Below are positions 32,115-44,630 of a stretch of 64,000 nucleotides of DNA, piece by piece; positions within the stretch are counted from its first letter, which is position 1, and each line of letters opens with the position of its first letter. The notes under the pieces were generated by a model. It was not told the DNA's origin and searched no databases. It saw only the letters and a program-made list of their open reading frames with translations. Origin of the DNA: Polytrichum commune (lineage: Eukaryota > Streptophyta > Polytrichopsida > Polytrichales > Polytrichaceae); contig OX485806.1 of assembly GCA_950295325.1 (NCBI GenBank), forward strand, positions 10,230,001 through 10,294,000, given 5' to 3'. Position numbers and translations under genes: made by a program.

Positions 32115-35100
32115 TCAGGTTCTCCACCTGCCGTATTTTCCATCCGCAGCCGCGGTGCCTCCAAGAGAATTTCTGCGTGCCGGTGAATCCACGGCTCCGA
32201 TATCTGGCGACTTCTCTTTCAAGTGAGCAACTTTTGGACTCAAAACGCCGCGAGTCTGCAAAACCGAAAACTCCACCTTAGAAAATTAGGTTCGGCTTTA
32301 GTTAGAAATCGCATGAGTATGACCATATACTCGGGGCAAACTATAATTGAAATTCTAGTCAAGTTGAAAGGTGAGCTGTGAAATACGTGCAAAACAATGT
32401 TGGTTTTGATAGGGCAGACCCTTAGCAATAGGGACCTAAAGTTTCCAATCATGTGATGTTTTAATTGAAATGGAAAAACTGTTGATTCAGATTAGTTGAA
32501 TTAGATCCACATTAGGGAAGGTAAGGGCAGATTACTTGCAACAATAAAGGGATATGAAGTTTCAATCATGTGTAGTTCTTAATGTCTGCTCTGTTAGTGA
32601 GAGATTCACAGAGAGATGATGCCAGAAATAGAAATTACTTCAAGTAGACATAGCCCTCGTATGACCATCTAATGAGCACGAGGATCTTCAATTTGATAAT
32701 GAACAAGATTTTCATGTGAGCTCCAAAAGTTATGGGGAAAGTGGTTACGGCCTTGATTTGGATTTTCTAACGATGCAAGACCCATCCTACCTCATCGATC
32801 ACAAAACTCAACTACTGAATATTGGACTTGAGGTGAGACAAAAAGTCAGGACCATTACAGCTATCCTCTAATTCAAGATGAGTTTTGGTCAGGAGTTTCT
32901 TGTTTTGCATACAACACCTTCCATATTCGGTATTTTTTTGACACAGATTTGGAGGTAGTAAATAGTGTGGAGGTTTCATTGAACGAAGAACAGTCTACAT
33001 TGATTCATTTTGAGGTCAAACTCATTTTGGAATGCAATCAAGAGGTGACATGAAAATGAGTTTGGCCCTCAATGAACCTCGTGAAATAGTTTCCTCTTCA
33101 TTCAAATTCACACAATACTACCTCTAAGCAAGCACCATCACAAGTGGAAAGAAAGTAATTTAGTGATCTTGTATGCACAACAACCAAAGGAAATATCATA
33201 GGATATCTGCCAACTTCCCACGGAAAGTCCCATTGAGTTAGAAGGATAAAATCTAATATATGAGGTAAGTAAACTGTATGAATACCGAGTAAGATAAACA
33301 TATGAACTCCAAAAAATTACGAGGAATAAGGCTAAATCCTCGATTTGGATTCGCAAACCATCTCATACTAATCGCGTGTTTCATGTCCTAGGAGACGTGG
33401 GCTAAGTCAGAAAAAAGTAACCGTTTGAGATCCATCTACCTTATTGATTAAAAACTCAGCTACTGAATATTGACCGTGAGGTGTGACAAAAAGTCGTGAG
33501 CATTAGAGTTATTGAGTGCCATTGAATTAGGAAAATAAACTCTATTATATGACATAAAAATATGTGTACCTGGAATGCACTGTTTCGTTGTTGATGTTGT
33601 GTGTTGAGAGCAGTCTTGGGAGAATGATCGGTTCTTGGGGAATGATCGATTTTGGCTTGTTGACCTCCAAGTGAATACCGCTTCGGCTGTTTTCCAGTGG
33701 GCGACTCCACCAAATTTGCACTTCGAGTTTTGGGGTTACTTGAAGATCGGTATTTCGCTTTTGCAGACTCGGTGGGCGCCATGTAACGTGCTTTTGTGGG
33801 TTTCATCATCATCATCCCTGTTGGCAAGGGGCTGGTGTTGTCTCCGTTAAATTCTCCAGCAGCCTTCTCCCCATTTCTGTGCTCCCTGTGACCATTCGAT
33901 GTGTGTGCACTCGTAGAATCTGCGCGTTTTTTATTTTGTTTCCCATTTTTTTCCAGTTGGTGTTAATCAACAGCTAATTTTGCCAAAAGGAAGCGAAAAA
34001 CAGCGGTCTTCAAGGGTTGGTCCTCTAATAGGTGATTCCTTGTGATGTCCGTTTTTGGAATCACAGTTCATTAGAATTAGACTACTTTGAAATAATGGAT
34101 ATAGAAGCAACACCATCATTCAACATGGGTCATTCAACATCTCTTTCGAATAGTCTGCCAATGAACATATACTCATCAAGGGCGGCTTAAACCCAAGGTC
34201 TTAACCTGGATCCCATGGGAACTCCGAGGTTAAGCCACGTAAGGCAGGACTAGTATACTCGGATGGCTTGCCCTTAGGGGGCCCTCTAATTCTCGTGATG
34301 CCCGTTTCAGGACAAAATATAGATTTAGACCAACTCGAAGATGAAGCAACACCGGAATTCACATCGGTTACTGACAACATCAGGGTTCTCATCCTTTGCT
34401 TGAAAGGATTCAAGTGTTGTATATTGCCTAATTGAGGGTTAAACTCAATTTGGCATGCAATCAAGAGGTGCTAAAATGAGTTTGGCCCTCAATGAACCTC
34501 ACCCCCCAAAAAAAGGTTGCGCAACTTCACTCAAATTCAAAAGCTACCTCCAAGCATGCACCGTCACAAGTGGAAAGAAAAGAAATGATTGAAATTGTAT
34601 GCAAAACAACATAATGGGAAGATAATCATAGGGTACCAACTAACTCCTGACAAAAAGTCTCATTGAGATAAAAGAACAAACTCTAGCAATCACAAACAGA
34701 CCTTAGGATTATGATACCATCACAACAACAGCAACAACAACCTCATTGGAAAAGTTAGTTTTTTTTAATCAAACCTGAGGCAGACTGCTTGTGAGTGGTG
34801 GGACTGTTGACTTTAGTATGTCGGTGCAGAACACCATTTGCAGCTGGCGATTTCCTGGGTTTTCTCGACGTCGTGGATTCTGGTAACATAAGATGGTCCA
34901 TGGTGTTCGACAGATCATGATCCTCGCTCAAAAACCTCTCCGGTGGGGTTTCGGGCACGGGAAGTGACGTATCCGAGCCTTGTGGTGAAGGAGGAGCTAA
35001 AGGCAGAGAAGTATCCGAGCTGTGCGTAGGTGAAGAAGAACTCGCCACCGAGAAATTTGAGGATGAAAATTTCTCACTCGCCAGCTTCGCAGCTGAATTT

Positions 35101-38100
35101 GGAAGAGCTTCCGGAGACTCGAAAACTGTTTTTGCTGCAGGCTCCTCATGCTCATCTTGTATGACTTTTTCTTGGGTTTCTTCGTCCTCCTCCTCCCAAG
35201 CTGGATATTGTGCAGGCACTTCAATGGGAGAAGGTTTGATAAGGGAAAAATTATTATTACCGCTCTTTGGCGAAGTCGAAACATTATTATTACCAGCAGC
35301 TGATTCAACTGGAACCGGTAACGGTAACGGTAAAGGTAAAGGGTGGTGGTGTTGCTCAAAATGAGAAACATTGAAATGAGGGTCTTTTCTAGGAGACTGA
35401 GAAAGGGCTCGAGGAGAAATAGAAATATTTATGGCTCGGGGAGACATTGACTTAGCCCTACTACCAACTGGGCTAGATGGAAAGTTGCCAGAGTTATTAG
35501 TAGTAGTAGTTCCCACTGGGCTCATGGAGAAATTACCAGAGTCCCTCTTGTCCAACACAGCTCGGGGAGACGAATTCAAACTAAGGGCTCGGGGTGAATT
35601 GAAAATTGACTTAGTCGTTGCCTTTGTTGGAGTGTTGATGTCATGTGGACTCGTCATTGGGGAGCTAGTACCAAAGTATGACTCCTTCCAAGTGCTCGCA
35701 TCGAGCTCTTCCTTTTTTCCAGTCGTGTATCCTAAATTTTTCTGCATTGAAGTAGGTACAATTTCGTAGTAATTATAGTCTTTTCGGGAATTGGCGGACT
35801 GCTGCTGCTGCTGGGTTACTTCCCATGGCCTTGCGTAAGTCCATCGCTCGAGCCATGTCCAGCCCCAGTGTGGTTGGTCGGGTTCACAGTTGATGTACAG
35901 GGAGTTTTTGGATTGCGTGTTGTTCTTCTTCAGCTACAATATGCAAAAAAAGTTAATGTGTCATCAGAGAAAGTCCCAAGAGAAGAAAAAGAAAATGAGA
36001 AAAAGTTCCTGCAAAAAAGACTTATTATCTAATTCAACAGGACTTTTCGATGGGAGTTCGTACCCAATGATTTCCCATTGGTTGTTTTGCATACAAAATC
36101 AATGATTTCTTTCCACTTGTCGTGCTTGAAATCAAATGAAGAGCAACCTATTTTTGTTCAAACTCATTTTATATTGCCAAGAGGTGCTATGAAAATGAGT
36201 TTGGCCCTCGATTGAATGCTTTCATTCAGACCTCCACACCAACTCCAAGCATGGACCAAAAACTTGCCGAACATGGAAGATGTTTTATGCAAAGCAACTC
36301 CCGACCAAAAGTTAAGTTGAATTAAAGGATAACCTTTAAGTCCACACTAAGTTTAAGAAAAAACCTCCAAGTTGATATAAACATATGTAACTAAACAAAT
36401 CATTCTGAAAAACCGCACAAACTTCAAGCTGAAAGTAACCTAGTAGGTTCTTTGTTACCTGTTGAGAGAAGGCATAAGCCTTTGCGCGCTCTGCTTTACG
36501 GGCGCCGATTTCCCACCTGCTTCTTTCTGCATCTCTATCTTCCACACTGCCTCTGCTTGTATCCCAATGTCCATCCTGCAAAACAACAAAATTGCTCATG
36601 AGAGTATGCTTTAGAAAAAAACAGTCCATAATTTTCCTCAATTGACTAGAATTACTACTAAAAGGAAAAGTTTAACAAGGATACATACTCCAGCTTTGAA
36701 GCTAGGGCGTGATAATCGGAGCTGTCGATGGAGTTTGATGCTCTCCTGAATCGCTTGACCCTCTTTTGACCTCCGAAATTGGTGGCCACGGACGTGAGCT
36801 TGGACGCGTACAAGAGCTTGCATTGCCCGTAATGTTGTTGCAGCTTGTCTCCTCACTCGATGGCCTCGCACCAAAGCTTGCAGTCTTATCAACCCTCCCA
36901 ATGCCTAAGAATAACATCAAGAAGAAGAAAAAGCACCAAAAGTAATTAAGAAGTTGATTAAGGTTGTCGAAGCGGTTATTAGGCTCAAGGCCATCAAATG
37001 CCAGAATTCAAAGGGACTTTTTGTTGGTAAGTATGTTGACAGACAAAGAATTTCAACTTGGCAGTAATAATCTCATGGCACCAGAGTTATGAACAAAAAG
37101 TATGACCATGTAGCAAATTTAGCCATGAAAAAAGTATGGCCATGTAGTTATCTCTAACTCAACATGACTTTTGGTCAGGAGTTAGTTGTTTTGCATACAA
37201 CACTTTCCATGTTCGGTAAGTTTTGGGTGAGTGTTTGGAGGTAGTAGAGTAGAGGTTTGATTGAACAAGGAACATTCTGTATCGGCTCATTGAGGTTCAA
37301 ACCCATTTTGGCATGCGATCAAGAGATGCTAATCAAATGAGTTTGGCACTCAAAAAACCTAACAAAATAGGAACTGCTCTTTGTTCAAATTCAGAAACCA
37401 CACCACCTCCGAGCATGCATCATCACAAATGGAACGAAAGAAAGAAAGAGATTATTGACATTGGATGTAAAACAACCAATGGAAACCAACTTACTCCCAA
37501 CGAAAAGTTCCATCGAGTTGAAACGAAAATTCCACTGCTATAGTTTCAAAAGGTTTAATTGGCAATTGAAAATTTTACCAGGGGACCTTCGAAACGCTGT
37601 TGAATACTTGTGACTGCCGCCTCTGATTCCTCCTCATCCTCTTCACTCACATAATTAATCCTGTAATTGTCTTCACCATGTGCTGATTCAACGCCATTTG
37701 CAACAATTTCTTCTTCTTCTTGTTCGTCTTGTTTGTCTAAAAACGCTTCTTCATCAACCTCAATCACATCATCCCTCCTGATCTCTTCTTCATGATTATG
37801 ATTTTTTTTCTTCTCCAATTCTTCTTCTTCCACCACATCTTCTTCCTCTTCTTCCTCGTCGTTGTAGCCTCTGATTTCTTCTTCCATATGCTCCTCCTCA
37901 TTGAGGGACTGTACAGAATCCGCGAGACTTATCGCCTCCGGTATCGGCAAAGGTTGTTTTTGAGTATCACCATGCTCCGCCTCGTTGAATGTGATAGTTT
38001 CAAACGACGGAAGTGGAAGAGGGGTTGGAACTACATGTGTTGTGGATGATGTGCAGATGTTGCAGCTGGAGGCCGGACCTAATTTCTCATCTGTAACAGC

Positions 38101-38568
38101 TTTCTGCAAACAAAATGCAACAAAAAGAACAGCCATAGAAACGTCGTCAGACACAAACATTCTTCCATTGACAATTGGGATTTGGTCATGGTTATGGTCA
38201 ACAACAAGCACTGCAAACAATTTTGAGAGGTAGTAATTCATCATCAAAACTTCCTGTAATGCATCCACAAATCCAGGTTACCTTCAAGCTGATAGATCTT
38301 CAGATTCAAATCTCACAAAACGTTCAATATCGAACAGAAGGGTTTCTAAATCACTAGTACAGAAACACTTCAAGATGCAAGAAAGTATGTCCAAAAGAAA
38401 TGATCATTAAATTTAGCTGAATGCAGTTCTTTAATTTCCACAGGTGATTGTTTGACTGTAGTCATTCACTCATACCGAATGCCGATGGCTATGCTTCTCC
38501 TTGGACGGAGAGCGAAAGGCTTTCTTCACGGCATTGAACCACTTGGCAGGTTTATTCGATTTCCCCAT
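32115..38568 (-). CDS. IQ67-domain (IQD) calmodulin-binding protein
   Basis: Seven exons join in frame: 38568-38476, 38103-37579, 36904-36689, 36575-36459, 35933-34775, 33919-33570 and 32255-32115, giving 866 residues. The start [20 protein letters not shown] is the classic IQD N-terminus. A long acidic second exon follows. The IQ67 core is in exon 3 ([35 protein letters not shown]). Exon 5 holds the family motif [16 protein letters not shown] and Ser-Pro repeats, and exon 6 the DUF4005 motif [20 protein letters not shown]. The gene ends in [19 protein letters not shown] proteins bind calmodulin through IQ motifs and act as scaffolds on microtubules, membranes or in the nucleus. The first IQ motif is short and unusual ([14 protein letters not shown]). 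A stop read through exon 5 at 34755 is intron sequence. Four introns carry one shared foldback repeat. Confidence 0.88.
32870..33239 (+). repeat. Foldback family F, copy in IQD intron 6
   Basis: Outer arms: ttcaagatgagttttggtca at the left, with its relative ggaaagtcccattgagtt inverted at the right. The core aaactcattttgg ... aaaatgagtttggccctc is itself a small palindrome. It is within intron 32256-33569. Confidence 0.75.
33250..33450. repeat. R1-related fragment in IQD intron 6
   Basis: tgaactccaaaaaattacg and cgatttggattcgcaaacca resemble the middle of R1 copies near 32700 and 18780. It is a partial copy without ends. Confidence 0.4.
34433..34670 (+). repeat. Foldback family F, left-truncated copy in IQD intron 5
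   Basis: It has the core (aactcaatttggcatgcaat, aaaatgagtttggccctcaa) and the right arm (aactcctgacaaaaagtctc), but lacks the left outer arm. Same orientation as the other copies. Within intron 33920-34774. Confidence 0.75.
36031..36323 (+). repeat. Foldback family F, copy in IQD intron 4
   Basis: Arms aattcaacaggacttttcga and, inverted, aagttaagttgaatt. The core aactcattttat ... aaaatgagtttggccctcg is conserved. Within intron 35934-36458. Confidence 0.75.
37155..37519 (+). repeat. Foldback family F, copy in IQD intron 2
   Basis: Arms aactcaacatgacttttggt and, inverted, gaaaagttccatcgagtt; internal gttttgcatacaac pairs with tggatgtaaaacaac. Within intron 36905-37578. Confidence 0.75.
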
Positions 38569-40151
38569 TTCTGTGTGTCTGCAGCTCAAACTTTTAGCCC
38601 TTGGTCGAACACCTGTTGTGTATATCAATCAAATTATTAATCAGACTTCCAAGGTTAGATACTTCAAGCATAGCATATTACCAATTTTTTAACTAATTAA
38701 GCATATTAATGATATTTTACTTGATTGATTGTTCAACAGTGAGATGACGAATATACATCAAACATTACTGACATCCAGTCTACAGTATTCTAGCATACAG
38801 GAATAGTCTTGCACTCAAAATGTGCACAACATCATCAGGTCCTCAACAACCCAAATTTTGGGTGAAATCATGGCACTGGAGGTGTCTAAGCTGAAACCTT
38901 GAATCCCTCAACAAGATGCTCATCATGCAACATAAAATGATGAGCAAGAATGCACACTCTAAATGCGCATAAAACATATTCAGGTCCTCAACACCTCAAA
39001 TTTTTGGGCGAAATCATTGCATTTGAGGTATATAAGTTGGGACCTACAATTCCTCTGCAAGATGCTCACCAAGCAACATGAAATGCTGAGCAAGAATGCA
39101 AACTCAAAATGCACATTAAAACATCATCAGCTCCTCAACACCTCAAAATTATGGGTGAAATCATGGCAGTTGAGGTATCTAAGTTGGGACCCACAATCCC
39201 TCCACAAGATGCTCATCAAGCAACATGAAATGCTGAACAAGAATGCACACTCAAAGTGCACACTAAAACATCATCAGGATTCAGGTCCTCAACACCTCAG
39301 AGTCCACTCAAAAACTTTGGAGTGAAGTCATGGCGGTAGGTTGAAACCCACACAAATTCCTTCAGCAAGATACTTGCTCATAATGCAACATGAAATGCTG
39401 ATGTTTGAGTAATAAGGATGATACATTTTGTGAAAAGTCGTAAGTAAGGGAAAGACTTACAGACGTGCTTACAGAAAACGTACAAATTGTCAAACTGAAG
39501 CACTTGTGCGGACAGACAGTCATTGTACTTCTGAAAATGGAAGAAACTTGAAATACAGCAGGCAGGCAGCAGGTTATATTTACATTTGAGGCTTATTTAT
39601 GTGCAAGCCGATCGGTGCCTATAGTAGCATCTGCACTGCATTATTTCTTTACTAACTTAGTATCTCCAACCGACTGGCATCACCTCCTGCCGAAGAACTG
39701 CACATCCAAAAAAAACAACAACCAAACATGGAAGTTAAATCCTAGGTCCCAAATTTTCAATATCAATATGAAAAATAAGGAACAGACATCAATATATGAG
39801 TACCAAGATTCCCAAAAGCACACAACATGAACCAGTTCAAGTGTGCGTGTGTGCGGTTTCTCCATTTTGTCAGAGTGTAAAAATACAAATAGTCAAATGT
39901 AGGAGACTTGGTCTTTTGAAAGAACAGAAGACCAAGTTTAACAGAACAGAGCAGCAAGCAACGATGTCTGAGAAAAATGTCTGCAAAATGCTGGTAAAAC
40001 GGGAATTTTTTGTTGTTGTCACCACCAGGTAAAGCCAGAGCGGTGACAACTATCTTTGATCCTCTGTTGAAACCTACGAAAACTTTGATCAATGTAGGGC
40101 TTTCAGTGGCATTTGTCTCGGTTCTCTGTAATGTAGAACAAGGCGAGAGCG

Positions 40152-40187
<36 letters not shown>

Positions 40188-41330
40188 CCTCAAACAGATA
40201 GATACAAAGGATTGATGCTTCTTCACCCGGGCAAATCACATCATCACAATGCAACTTAACTCTCAATGGGATAGGCTGAAATTTTCAAAGCAATAGCTCT
40301 GTAGTGTGAAGAATCTGAAGTTGCGAAGGACAGAGGTTGGTGATCCCCGGTTTCAAAGATTGCAGGTTTGGGGTTAACTCTCGCAGAGAGAAACACAAGG
40401 TATAGGCAGTGCAAATGAGAAAAAGAGAAGAGTCAGAGTAGACTATGACACGAAGAAAACAAAACACAACAAAACAAACAGATTCTCCGGTCCCATTTTG
40501 CAATGTCTGAAGAAACAGGCTAGATATTCTCAATTTTTTCCAAAATGATGTTTTTGGAGATTGAGAGGGAAAGCCCTGAGGCTCCGGGAACACAGAAAGT
40601 AACCAGCCAGTTTGTACACAAACAAATTCCGTGTCAATTGCCATCTCTGTTCCTATCCGATCCTCTCTCTCTGTCTCTGTCTCTGGCTCTCTCTATCTCT
40701 CTGTCTCTCTCTCTCTCCGTCTTGCTCTTATCTATTTGTAAACACTTCAACATGAGAATCGAAGGGAGGACAACAACAGAGTAGGTAGTACTACTAGGCT
40801 CAACTATTTCGAATCAAAGCGGAAACCTCCACTTGTTTACCTCCACTAAGACATCATCCTACACACTCAACATTCATTCCTGCTCACAAGATTGAGCTTC
40901 ATGTCAGATGCTCCCCCACCAATCCACCAATACATATAATTTCACTCAGAAATACGATTCATCACAAAGATGTGCACAGCCAAAACCCATCCTTCTCTTT
41001 CCATCTGCACCTAAATCCTAGAACACGCAGGTCCCTGTAATTGGAAACCTCAAGCCTAACCCACACACATACAAGGCAGCAACAGCAACAAAACCACACA
41101 CACCCACACAAAGACACAAAAACACTCACTTCCTCCCAGCTACCCTTCTCAACAACAAGAGAAGATTGAAAAAACAAAAAAAACGTCTTTTTAGATTAGA
41201 AAGAAGACTTCAAAACACACACCACCACCACTGACCTTGATGATCAGCAACAACAACAACAACAACAACAAGCCAAGTGCTTCCTCCTCCTCCTCCCAGC
41301 AGCATCATCATCTCGGTTGAAGCCTTGCAA
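38569..41330 (-). other. Upstream region and probable spliced 5' leader of the IQD gene
   Basis: A likely acceptor (ATACACAACAG) ends near 38613, 45 nt before the start codon, so part of this region should be a leader intron. CT/GA-rich tracts at 40150-40186 and around 40660-40730 and 41250-41300 resemble plant leader sequence. No separate gene is recognised. Confidence 0.4.
38812..39415. repeat. ~147-bp tandem repeat, four copies, upstream of IQD
   Basis: Units are marked by ggtcctcaacacctcaaa-like sequence near 38838, 38983, 39130 and 39284 (period 145-154 bp). Each contains gatgctcatcaagcaacatg and aagaatgcacactcaaaatg. It probably lies in the leader intron. Confidence 0.85.
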
Positions 41331-41374
41331 GGCTCTCATTGCTGGATGGATAAATTAAGTTAACCCACCGACTC

Positions 41375-41436
41375 TTTCCTTCCTTCCTTCCTTCCTTCCT
41401 TCCTTCCTTCTGTCTGTCTGACTGGGATTATGCGAA

Positions 41437-41471
<35 letters not shown>

Positions 41472-41716
41472 GCAATGATGCACTCAGACCATATTCCAGG
41501 CTAAATTTGCAACACACCACCAAGTAAAGCCCCGAGTTCCTCTCACCCGGATCCTGGCATGAGGATGACTCTACTGAATCTGGTAAGTAATGCAATAGTA
41601 TGATGAATCGAGTTCTAAGTATCTTGGACGGAGAGGGATCCGACTCAATCACCTTGAAGACTCACAAACATGTTGATGAATGAATGAATGAATGAATGTA
41701 TGTATGTATGTATGTA
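41375..41716. repeat. Cluster of simple repeats
   Basis: (CTTC)n at about 41375-41411, (CT)n at about 41438-41469, and (ATGA)n followed by (ATGT)n at about 41672-41716. Confidence 0.9.
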
Positions 41717-41739
41717 TCTTACACCGAGTAAGGGTAAGG

Positions 41740-41860
41740 GTGAGGGACTTTACACTTGATGCTTGCATTTGTAATTGCTTCAGCTCTTGCTCTGACACAT
41801 TTAAGTTACCCAAGTAACTCCCAACATCATTATCTGCTGGCTTGCTGGCTTGCCCTGAAA
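41740..41860 (-). pseudogene. Isolated exon-like relic
   Basis: On the minus strand a possible acceptor TTTCAG is followed by a coding-like stretch reading ADNDVGSYLGNLNVSEQELK then QLQMQASSVKS. It is cut at its upstream edge by an R3 element. I do not recognise the protein and see no companion exons. Confidence 0.25.
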
Positions 41861-42117
41861 CTACACTAAATATTGCATTGAGTGTCACCAATTCTGTTTG
41901 TCTTGCTCAATACTGATTGTAGGCTGCCTGTGCAGTGTCACCAACACTACATATAAACCTAACATGATTTGTCATTCCTCGGAAAATCTTCTCTTTTTTT
42001 ATTAAAAATATATAAAAATATAAAAATTGGGGATTGTAGATTTACAATGCTGCAATTATTGTCACTTACTATGTAATTTTTCATCTAAAATTCAAACATC
42101 CATGATGATATTTTAGT
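41861..42117 (+). repeat. R3 family MITE, second copy
   Basis: Begins ctacactaaatattgcattg and shares cttgctcaatactgattgta and tagatttacaatg with 30004-30382. The right inverted end is lost. Confidence 0.6.
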
Positions 42118-43759
42118 GCGGAAATGTTAGGATGCAGAATATGCCAAATTTTGTTACATAATTTGTGGTCTCTTTGTGAACTCATCCATTGGAAAGGTGA
42201 AAACGTAGTGACCCGTTCTGTAGCTTGGAGATTGACTATTCTTTGATGATTTGACGTCGAGAATGATAGCATTAGAGGCTTCAAAGTAATCTAGAGATTT
42301 TTACTTGGAATGAATCGGCCATTGACCGATCTATCGGGGACTTGTTTTTACTAAAGCCCTTTCATCCACGATGAATGAGTTTACATAGACGCCTAAGTAA
42401 GGTAAGGTGCACATGATATTTGCATTTGTAAATGCTTCAACTCTCGCTCTGCCCCATATTAATCTTGTGGACTCCTTTTGGAATGAATTAGCCCTCAACT
42501 TTGTAGGGGACTTGTTTTCCCTAGAACCCCTTCATCCACAATGAATGAGTTTACATAAGTGCCACAAACCCCAACTGTGTACAAGATTTACTTTATAATA
42601 CAGTGTTTTGAAAAGTGGATTTGGACGTACCCTATTATTTATAGTTTTCCATTGACCACATAGCCCCCAACTGAAGAATGGTTTTTCCAACGGACTCGCT
42701 ATATTCATGAAAACGATTGACTTACAATCTTCAATTGGTGTACATCTCTAGAGAAGAGTTGTTGGGAATAATTTGATCTATTCACACAAACAAAGTGAAA
42801 TATAGGAAAAAGTTCAAATTCTCTAAATACTAATTCTCAAAGCATTAAATATGAAAAAATATATAAAGAAATGCAATCATATCATTTTTGTTTCAAATTC
42901 GGTATGTGTATCACTAAGAAGAGTATGTATGCATGATAAAAAAGCTTTAAAACAAAATGTCATCTTTGATGAATTGAATGACAAGTTTTCATGTTATTAA
43001 CAAATGTTGTTCACACACTCTACACATATGGCCGTGTTCTTTATTGCATTTTAATGTGAAACATAAGTTTACATTAGTATGAACATATCTGCAAAATATT
43101 ACATACAAGTTGATGTCATCTCTCCGATTCATGAAGGTTTTCTAAAGTTTTTGCTTTCAAAATGCTTTTATAAAGCTCGTGGCCTTATATTAAACGTCCA
43201 CCATCCTAATGTGTTCTTAGACTTTGTGTCAACAACTTTTCTCCATGAATGTCTTGTACATAACCTTGCAAATCTCACTTGATAACTCATCTCAAGAATC
43301 CATAAAACCTTAGGGATAGTAAGGGTACATGTTATGCATGATACTACAACTATGTGGCACGCATCACGGGGTCTATCTCATGAGGAAACCTTGACACAAA
43401 ATCATAAATCACATTTGATGCTATCAAGGACGTTTTACTTGCTAAAGAGTGGAACTCTTTCCATCTCTCAAGGCAAAAACTAGATTACCTCCACCTCAAG
43501 GAATTTCTCAAATACAAATGTGTATTGTACTTGATGCAACCGTTGACCCCATCACAATGCAAGATCATTCCAGCTTACTACACATCGAATCATAGACTTG
43601 CCATTGAAACTGGATGATGGTCGACTATCCCTATCTCTAGAGTAATAGAGAATCATGATTGGATATGTCATTGGATATGTGCTCTTACAATGCGATTGCA
43701 AATGATTCACACTTTGTGTTGGAGTAGTGCCCCCTACAGTCTCATTAGAGATAAGTTTC
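42118..43759. other. AT-rich spacer with fragments of the 51.6-kb repeat
   Basis: About 42330-42560 contains two inverted pieces (cttcatccacaatgaatgag, ccctcaactttgtaggggac) of the unit that is tandemly arrayed at 51610-53330. Nothing coding is recognised. Confidence 0.45.
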
Positions 43760-44279
43760 CATCACTATTTGAGAACGCAATACCTATTAGGGGAGTATTT
43801 AGAGAGCCTCAAGTCTTTCTTTCAATTGAACCATCAAGTTGACATTAGCCTCAATCTCGCGGAGGCTACCGCACTCCACCACTCGAGGGAATTATCCGGT
43901 TCGAACGCACCATGGAATGCACTCTCAATCCCACATAACATTACGCTACTGATGATGAGTTGTGTTCAACGGCCCTAACTTGAGAGATTCACTCTGAAGC
44001 AGTAGGGAGAGTCCAGCATCCGGAGCATATACTCTCGAATCTACCATTGTACCCATGAACACAGCTCATCAGCTGAGTAATGTTATGCATTAGATTTTCT
44101 GGCTTCCCGGACTTCAAAATCCATTTCATTTTGCAATTGCATTTCAAGGCTTGACATGAGCTGAGTCCACTTGCCTTGCAAGTAAGTTTCATAAAGAAGG
44201 ATCTCTGAGCCTGTCTGTGGGTCCTCCACTCAATAACTTCCCTGTGCTCCCTTCAACTGAATCATCCAGTGTGGTTTCC
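43760..44279 (-). pseudogene. Unidentified gene relic split by a foldback insertion
   Basis: After a good acceptor (TTTCAAACGGCAG ending at 44280) the minus strand reads GKPHWMIQLKGAQGSY, a TGA where TGG (Trp) would fit, then VEDPQTGSEILLYETYLQGK and SSLEMQLQNEMDFEVREARK. The frame is then broken by a foldback at 43934-44087. Further down, REIEANVNLMVQLKERLEAL is readable; a diverged copy of this last part is near 61545-61640. The family is unknown to me; the tail is coiled-coil-like. Probably a captured or dead host gene. Confidence 0.4.
43934..44087. mobile_element. 154-bp foldback MITE
   Basis: Inverted ends CATAACATTACGCTACTGAT and CATAACATTACTCAGCTGAT extend through tgatgaGttgtgttca-like sequence for about 37 bp. 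It interrupts the relic above. No sure target duplication. Confidence 0.7.
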
Positions 44280-44474
44280 CTGCCGTTTGAAACAAGACGA
44301 AAACTTCAATCCCCTCTGACTCCTAGATGTCACCTTGTGCTTGAATAAATATATGCAATAAGGAAGCAAATCAGCTCATCTCCTTAACTTTGCCTGCCGT
44401 TGAATGAGGAGAAGAGTGAGGCGTTACTTCCCATCAATGCCGCATTTAACTTACTTACTGACCTCCTCACCGCT

Positions 44475-44579
44475 TGTCTGTGTCTGTGTCTGTGTCTGTG
44501 TCTGTCTGCAGCAACATGATCTTGACCTTAAGTGAAATCAAATACTCCATCTCAGGAGTTAAGGTGCAAAGTAACAGTA

Positions 44580-44630
<51 letters not shown>
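44475..44630. repeat. (TGTGTC)n and (GT)n microsatellites
   Basis: A six-base TGTGTC-type repeat at about 44475-44508, and (GT)n followed by (GA)n at 44583-44630. Confidence 0.9.

Noticed and set aside
34755-34774. End of the IQD protein at the stop codon 34755
   Set aside because: This is read-through into intron 5. Using the donor at 34774 connects in frame to the DUF4005 exon (33919-33570) and the terminal exon (32255-32115).
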